A stretch of DNA of 64,000 nt from the NCBI GenBank assembly GCA_002478265.1, contig DLNC01000019.1, forward strand, positions 12,723-76,722, in the 5' to 3' direction. Numbering within the stretch: the first letter of the stretch is position 1; each line of letters begins with the position of its first letter. The DNA is from Syntrophaceae bacterium UBA7520. GTDB lineage: Bacteria > Desulfobacterota > Syntrophia > Syntrophales > Smithellaceae. Positions 61,230 through 64,000 of this stretch are shown piece after piece. The notes beneath the pieces are model-generated. The model was not told where the DNA came from, did not search any database, and saw only the letters and a program-made list of their open reading frames with translations. Made by a program: the position numbers and the translations under genes.

Positions 61230-62912
61230 TTAATACAATCCCGGATCTTTGTATTCCCCGTAAACTTCGCGATATACGTCGCAGATTTCCTGCAGCGTGG
61301 CGAGATTTTTCACCGCCTCGATGCAGTGCGGCATGACATTGTCTCCTTTTTTGCAGGCGTTTTTGATGTCCTCAAGGGATTTTTTCACGGCACGTCCGTC
61401 CCGCTTGCGTCGGACTTCTTTTAATCTTTTTATCTGTTCTTCGCCCACTCTTTCTTCTATCTCCACCAGCGGGATTTCATGCTGCTTTTCCGTCACGTAT
61501 TTATTCACGCCCACCATGATTTTCTCGTCTTTTTCGAGCTGGCTCTGAAATTTATAGGCGGCATCGGCTATTTCCATCTGGGGAAATCCTTTTTCTATCG
61601 CGGCAATCATACCGCCCATAGAATCTATTTTTTCGATATAGTCCCATGCCTCTTTTTCTATTTTATTGGTCAGCGCTTCGATAAAGTAAGAACCGGCCAG
61701 GGGATCGATGGTATTGGCCACCCCTGTTTCCTCGGCCAGAATCTGCTGCGTGCGCAGCGCCAGTTCCACGGCGTGCTCAGAAGGCAGACAGTAGACCTCG
61801 TCCAGAGAATTGGTATGCAGTGACTGCGTGCCACCTAGCACCGCGGCCAGCCCTTCAACTGTCGTGCGGATGACATTATTATAGGGTTGCTGGGCCGCCA
61901 GCGAGCAGCCGGCGGTCTGCGTGTGAAATCTCAGCCAAAGCGAACGCGGATTTTTCGCGCCAAACCGCTCGCGCATGATTTTCGCCCACATGCGCCGCGC
62001 CGCGCGCATTTTACAGATCTCCTCAAAAAAATCGATATGCGAATTAAAAAAGAAGGAAAGGCGCGGCGCGAATTCATCCACCGGCAGTTTTTTGCGGCGG
62101 ACAACATCTTCCACATATTCGATGCCGTCACGCAACGTGAAAGCCAATTCCTGCACGGCGGTGGAGCCGGCCTCGCGGATGTGATAACCGCTGATGCTGA
62201 TGGTGTTCCAGCGGGGAACATGTTTCGCCCCGAATTCCACCGTGTCGCTAATGAGCTTTACCGACGGCTCCGGCGGGCACATAAAAGTCTTCTGCGCGAT
62301 GAATTCCTTGAGCATGTCATTCTGAATCGTGCCGCCGATCTGATTAAGAGACACTCCTTTGACTTGAGCCGCCGCGCAATACATCGCCCATAAGACCGTC
62401 GCGGGGGGATTTATGGTCATGGAAGTGGTCACTTCATCCAGCGGAATGCCTTCCACCAGCGCCAGAAAATCCTCCAGCGTGTCTATCGCCACGCCGCATT
62501 TGCCGACTTCGCCCAGCGCTTTGGGCGAATCGCTGTCGTATCCCATGAGCGTCGGAAAATCAAAAGCGGTGGAAAGCCCCGTCTGGCCTTCGCGCAGAAG
62601 CATGTGCCAGCGGCGGTTGGTATCCTGGGCCGAGCCCATGCCGGAAAACATGCGAAACGTCCAGTAACGGCCGCGGTAACCGGTTACCTGATTGCCGCGC
62701 AGATACGGATATTCGCCGGGCACACTGATGTCTTTTTCAAAATCAATTTCTTTGATGTCCTCAGGCGTGTAGAGTCGCTTAATTTCCATGTCGGAAACCG
62801 TGGTGAAGCGCTTCTGCTGATCGGGATTCTCCCGCAGCGCTTTTTTGACTTCTTCTTCCCATTTTTTGGTGAGCTTCAAAGAAGCTTCCAGCATTTCTTT
62901 GGTGAAATACAC
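61230..62912 (-). CDS. Acyl-CoA mutase large subunit, isobutyryl-CoA mutase-like
   Basis: A 560-residue B12-dependent carbon-skeleton mutase subunit, without the B12 domain. The barrel motifs YRGRYWTFRMFSGMGSAQDTN, TIQNDMLKEF, SISGYHIREAGST (His244) and LRFHTQTAGCSLAAQQPYNN are clear. The residues that set substrate in this family align without gaps to the P. shermanii numbering: position 89 is Phe (Tyr in methylmalonyl-CoA mutase) and position 207 is Gln (Arg in that enzyme, binding the carboxylate). Phe/Gln is the pair of isobutyryl-CoA mutase, so the enzyme probably interconverts isobutyryl- and n-butyryl-CoA. It starts with GTG at 62912 with GGGG about 8 bases upstream. First gene of the operon that includes the small subunit, meaB and cobO. 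Confidence 0.93.
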   Translation of the reverse strand: MYFTKEMLEASLKLTKKWEEEVKKALRENPDQQKRFTTVSDMEIKRLYTPEDIKEIDFEKDISVPGEYPYLRGNQVTGYRGRYWTFRMFSGMGSAQDTNRRWHMLLREGQTGLSTAFDFPTLMGYDSDSPKALGEVGKCGVAIDTLEDFLALVEGIPLDEVTTSMTINPPATVLWAMYCAAAQVKGVSLNQIGGTIQNDMLKEFIAQKTFMCPPEPSVKLISDTVEFGAKHVPRWNTISISGYHIREAGSTAVQELAFTLRDGIEYVEDVVRRKKLPVDEFAPRLSFFFNSHIDFFEEICKMRAARRMWAKIMRERFGAKNPRSLWLRFHTQTAGCSLAAQQPYNNVIRTTVEGLAAVLGGTQSLHTNSLDEVYCLPSEHAVELALRTQQILAEETGVANTIDPLAGSYFIEALTNKIEKEAWDYIEKIDSMGGMIAAIEKGFPQMEIADAAYKFQSQLEKDEKIMVGVNKYVTEKQHEIPLVEIEERVGEEQIKRLKEVRRKRDGRAVKKSLEDIKNACKKGDNVMPHCIEAVKNLATLQEICDVYREVYGEYKDPGLY

Positions 62913-63220
62913 AGTAAGACCCCTAGCCTTAACCGCTGAAATAATTAAGAATAACGGTTAAAATTAGAGTGAAATAAACTCAAATAAACGGTTTTTGTCA
63001 AGTTATATTAATGAAATTAGTATCGGAATGAAATGACGCTCGTCGCCGTAAGGAGCGGGATATTCTTTTGTCGTCAAGCCAACACCCCTTTGGCGTCCAT
63101 TTCCCTGCTTCCGGTTTTCGCCGGATTGACGATGCGAGCGTCGAGAGGTTAAACCCAACGGGAAATAAAAAACGCCCCGGGCTAACAAACTCCGGGGCGT
63201 GTTGTTTTTGGTTCTAATTT
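62913..63220. other. Intergenic region with mutase-operon promoter and cold-shock terminator
   Basis: Contains a minus-strand promoter candidate for the mutase operon (TTGACA 63001-62996, 17-base spacer, TTTATT 62978-62973), overlapped by the inverted repeat GAGT-N7-ACTC (62967-62981), a possible operator. The middle (63003-63160) has no convincing gene, only arms ACGCTCG and CGAGCGT in inverted orientation. The terminator of the cold-shock gene is at 63172-63200. Confidence 0.55.
63172..63200 (-). terminator. Intrinsic terminator of the cold-shock gene
   Basis: GC-rich 9-bp stem ACGCCCCGG/CCGGGGCGT (63172-63180 with 63192-63200), followed on the minus strand by TTTTTTATTT. It lies about 20 bases after the cold-shock stop. 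Confidence 0.88.
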
Positions 63221-63421
63221 TTACAGGACTTTTACATTTTCCGCTTCCGGACCTTTTTTGCCCTGTTTAATATCAAAGCTCACCGCCTGGCCTTCCTGCA
63301 GGGTTTTGAACCCTTCGGCCTGAATCGCGCTGAAATGAACAAACACATCCGCGCCGCCTTCTTGCTCGATAAAGCCGAAACCCTTGCGTTCATTGAACCA
63401 CTTCACTTTGCCTTCTGACAC
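63221..63421 (-). CDS. Cold-shock protein (CspA family)
   Basis: A 66-residue single cold-shock domain that binds single-stranded RNA and DNA. The RNA-binding motifs KGFGFIE and VFVHFSAI are intact, and the protein starts SEGKVKWFNERKG. GTG at 63421 is chosen because AAGGAGGAG lies about 10 bases upstream and the length fits; the frame is open to 63505 without family similarity. A long 5' leader of about 170 bases to the candidate promoter at 63600-63628 is in keeping with csp genes. Confidence 0.95.
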   Translation of the reverse strand: MSEGKVKWFNERKGFGFIEQEGGADVFVHFSAIQAEGFKTLQEGQAVSFDIKQGKKGPEAENVKVL

Positions 63422-63803
63422 TGTACCCACTCCTCCTTTCTCAAATTCTCCAAGTCGAATCGACACAATGACAGAAGCAAAAACCGCCTGCAGATAAAAT
63501 AACAAGGCGGTTTATCTTTGTGCATCAATATGTCTTAATTCAACTTTCTCTTTCGTAAAAAAATAGCTTAAATTATACCAAATTACGAAAGCCAGTGTTT
63601 ATCTACTGATAATGTCTACCAATGTCAAGGTATTTTTAAATATTTTTGGTAGGCTTAATATTTTCCCCAAAACATGCTATAAATGAAAAATGCCAAGTGC
63701 AACGCAATAGATTGGGTTGTCCGCCTGAGGAATGCCTCTCCATTCGGCAATGCAGCCTTTGTTTCTATTCGATGAAAATGAATTCTAAAGGAGTTTTATT
63801 TGT
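63422..63803. other. Leader and promoter region of the cold-shock gene; upstream region of the MoxR gene
   Basis: A 382-base gap. It holds the ribosome site and 5' leader of the cold-shock gene and its candidate promoter on the minus strand (TTGACA at 63628-63623, 17-base spacer, TAGATA at 63605-63600). The rest, up to the AAAGGAG site at 63787, should hold the promoter of the MoxR gene, but no convincing boxes were seen. Confidence 0.55.
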
Positions 63804-64000
63804 ATGAAAGCTGAAAATCGCCCCGCAAAGTTTACCGGGGCAACACACTATGTCCTTGATGATGAACTGGCCAAAATCGTCAATATCTCGATCGCGCTGG
63901 AAATGCCGCTCTTGCTGAAAGGCGAACCGGGCACGGGAAAAACCATGCTGGCGCACGCCATCGCGGAAAGCCTGCAGATGCCGCTGATTATTCTGAATGT
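63804..64000 (+). CDS. MoxR-type AAA+ ATPase, N-terminal part (runs off the window)
   Basis: The first 65 residues of an AAA+ ATPase of the MoxR type. YVLDDELAKIVNISIALEMPLLLKG precedes the Walker A motif GEPGTGKTM, and AHAIAESLQMPLIILN follows. The ATG at 63804 has AAAGGAG about 11 bases upstream. The remainder with Walker B lies beyond base 64000. MoxR proteins often act with a von Willebrand factor A protein to mature other proteins; the partner would be outside the window. Confidence 0.85.
   Translation, partial: MKAENRPAKFTGATHYVLDDELAKIVNISIALEMPLLLKGEPGTGKTMLAHAIAESLQMPLIILN

Noticed and set aside
62913..63002. Possible cobalamin riboswitch before the mutase operon
   Set aside because: The leader from the promoter to the GTG is far too short for a B12 riboswitch and the conserved B12-box is absent.
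63003..63188. A 61-codon minus-strand frame between the mutase operon and the cold-shock gene
   Set aside because: It overlaps the cold-shock terminator and the promoter region and has no recognisable product.

Overview
The window looks like a chromosomal segment of a Gram-negative, strictly anaerobic bacterium, most likely a deltaproteobacterium of the Syntrophus/Smithella type. The evidence is exported and outer-membrane proteins with signal peptides (beta-barrels ending in Phe, lipoproteins), a deltaproteobacterial housekeeping complement, a flavodiiron protein, a B12-dependent acyl-CoA mutase module, an acyl-CoA synthetase and DUF2889/HPP-type proteins. The placement is an inference from gene content. 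Sampled housekeeping genes are near 50-55% G+C; a few islands are clearly more AT-rich.

Layout. 1-4.7 kb: 3' part of ileS, then lspA and a KtrB/KtrA potassium uptake pair. 4.9-10.7 kb: a tripartite tricarboxylate transporter (TctC-TctB-TctA) between two paralogous outer-membrane barrels. 11-19.4 kb: hisI-hisG-hisB-(exported protein)-hisA, then HIT, yqeY, dnaG and rpoD, followed by a CAT-anticodon tRNA. 19.6-25.2 kb: zinc-ribbon protein, RNase HI, I42 inhibitor, amt-glnK behind a sigma-54 promoter, SugE-type exporter and a PAS-GGDEF cyclase. 25.3-31.1 kb (minus strand): GNAT, coiled-coil protein, pdxT-pdxS, hisF-hisH and a radical SAM protein. 31.3-39.3 kb: mnmG, lytic transglycosylase, aminotransferase, and an SH3 / M48 lipoprotein / CHASE2-cyclase cluster.

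39.3-41.6 kb is an AT-rich patch with a TIR-like gene broken at an A_AAA_AAC slippery site, a small exported protein, and a methyltransferase next to a decayed copy of its own 3' end. 41.7-48.5 kb is a catabolic block: Tat-exported amidohydrolase, PrpE-like acyl-CoA synthetase, TetR regulator, then divergent nitronate monooxygenase and epoxide-hydrolase-like genes. Each of those divergent promoters carries an ACAAC-N4-GTTGT operator. 48.7-54.1 kb is a decayed accessory region: methyltransferase, DUF488, AbiEi/AbiEii between two tails of a restriction-modification gene, and frameshifted YCF48-like and DUF6448 genes. 54.3-63.4 kb: MATE, DUF2889, HPP, flavodiiron protein, TerC, and the operon mutase large subunit - small subunit - meaB - cobO, then a cold-shock gene. 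The window ends inside a MoxR-type AAA ATPase.

Most notable: (i) the only sigma-70 gene here, in its normal dnaG-rpoD context, has lost region 4.2 and ends in a Lys-rich tail; (ii) the mutase large subunit has the Phe89/Gln207 pair of isobutyryl-CoA mutase, not the Tyr/Arg pair of methylmalonyl-CoA mutase; (iii) the TIR-like gene may use programmed -1 frameshifting; (iv) the Amt-linked PII protein has Glu at the uridylylation site; (v) an AbiE toxin-antitoxin island lies between duplicated RM-gene tails. No CRISPR array, rRNA or intact insertion sequence was seen.
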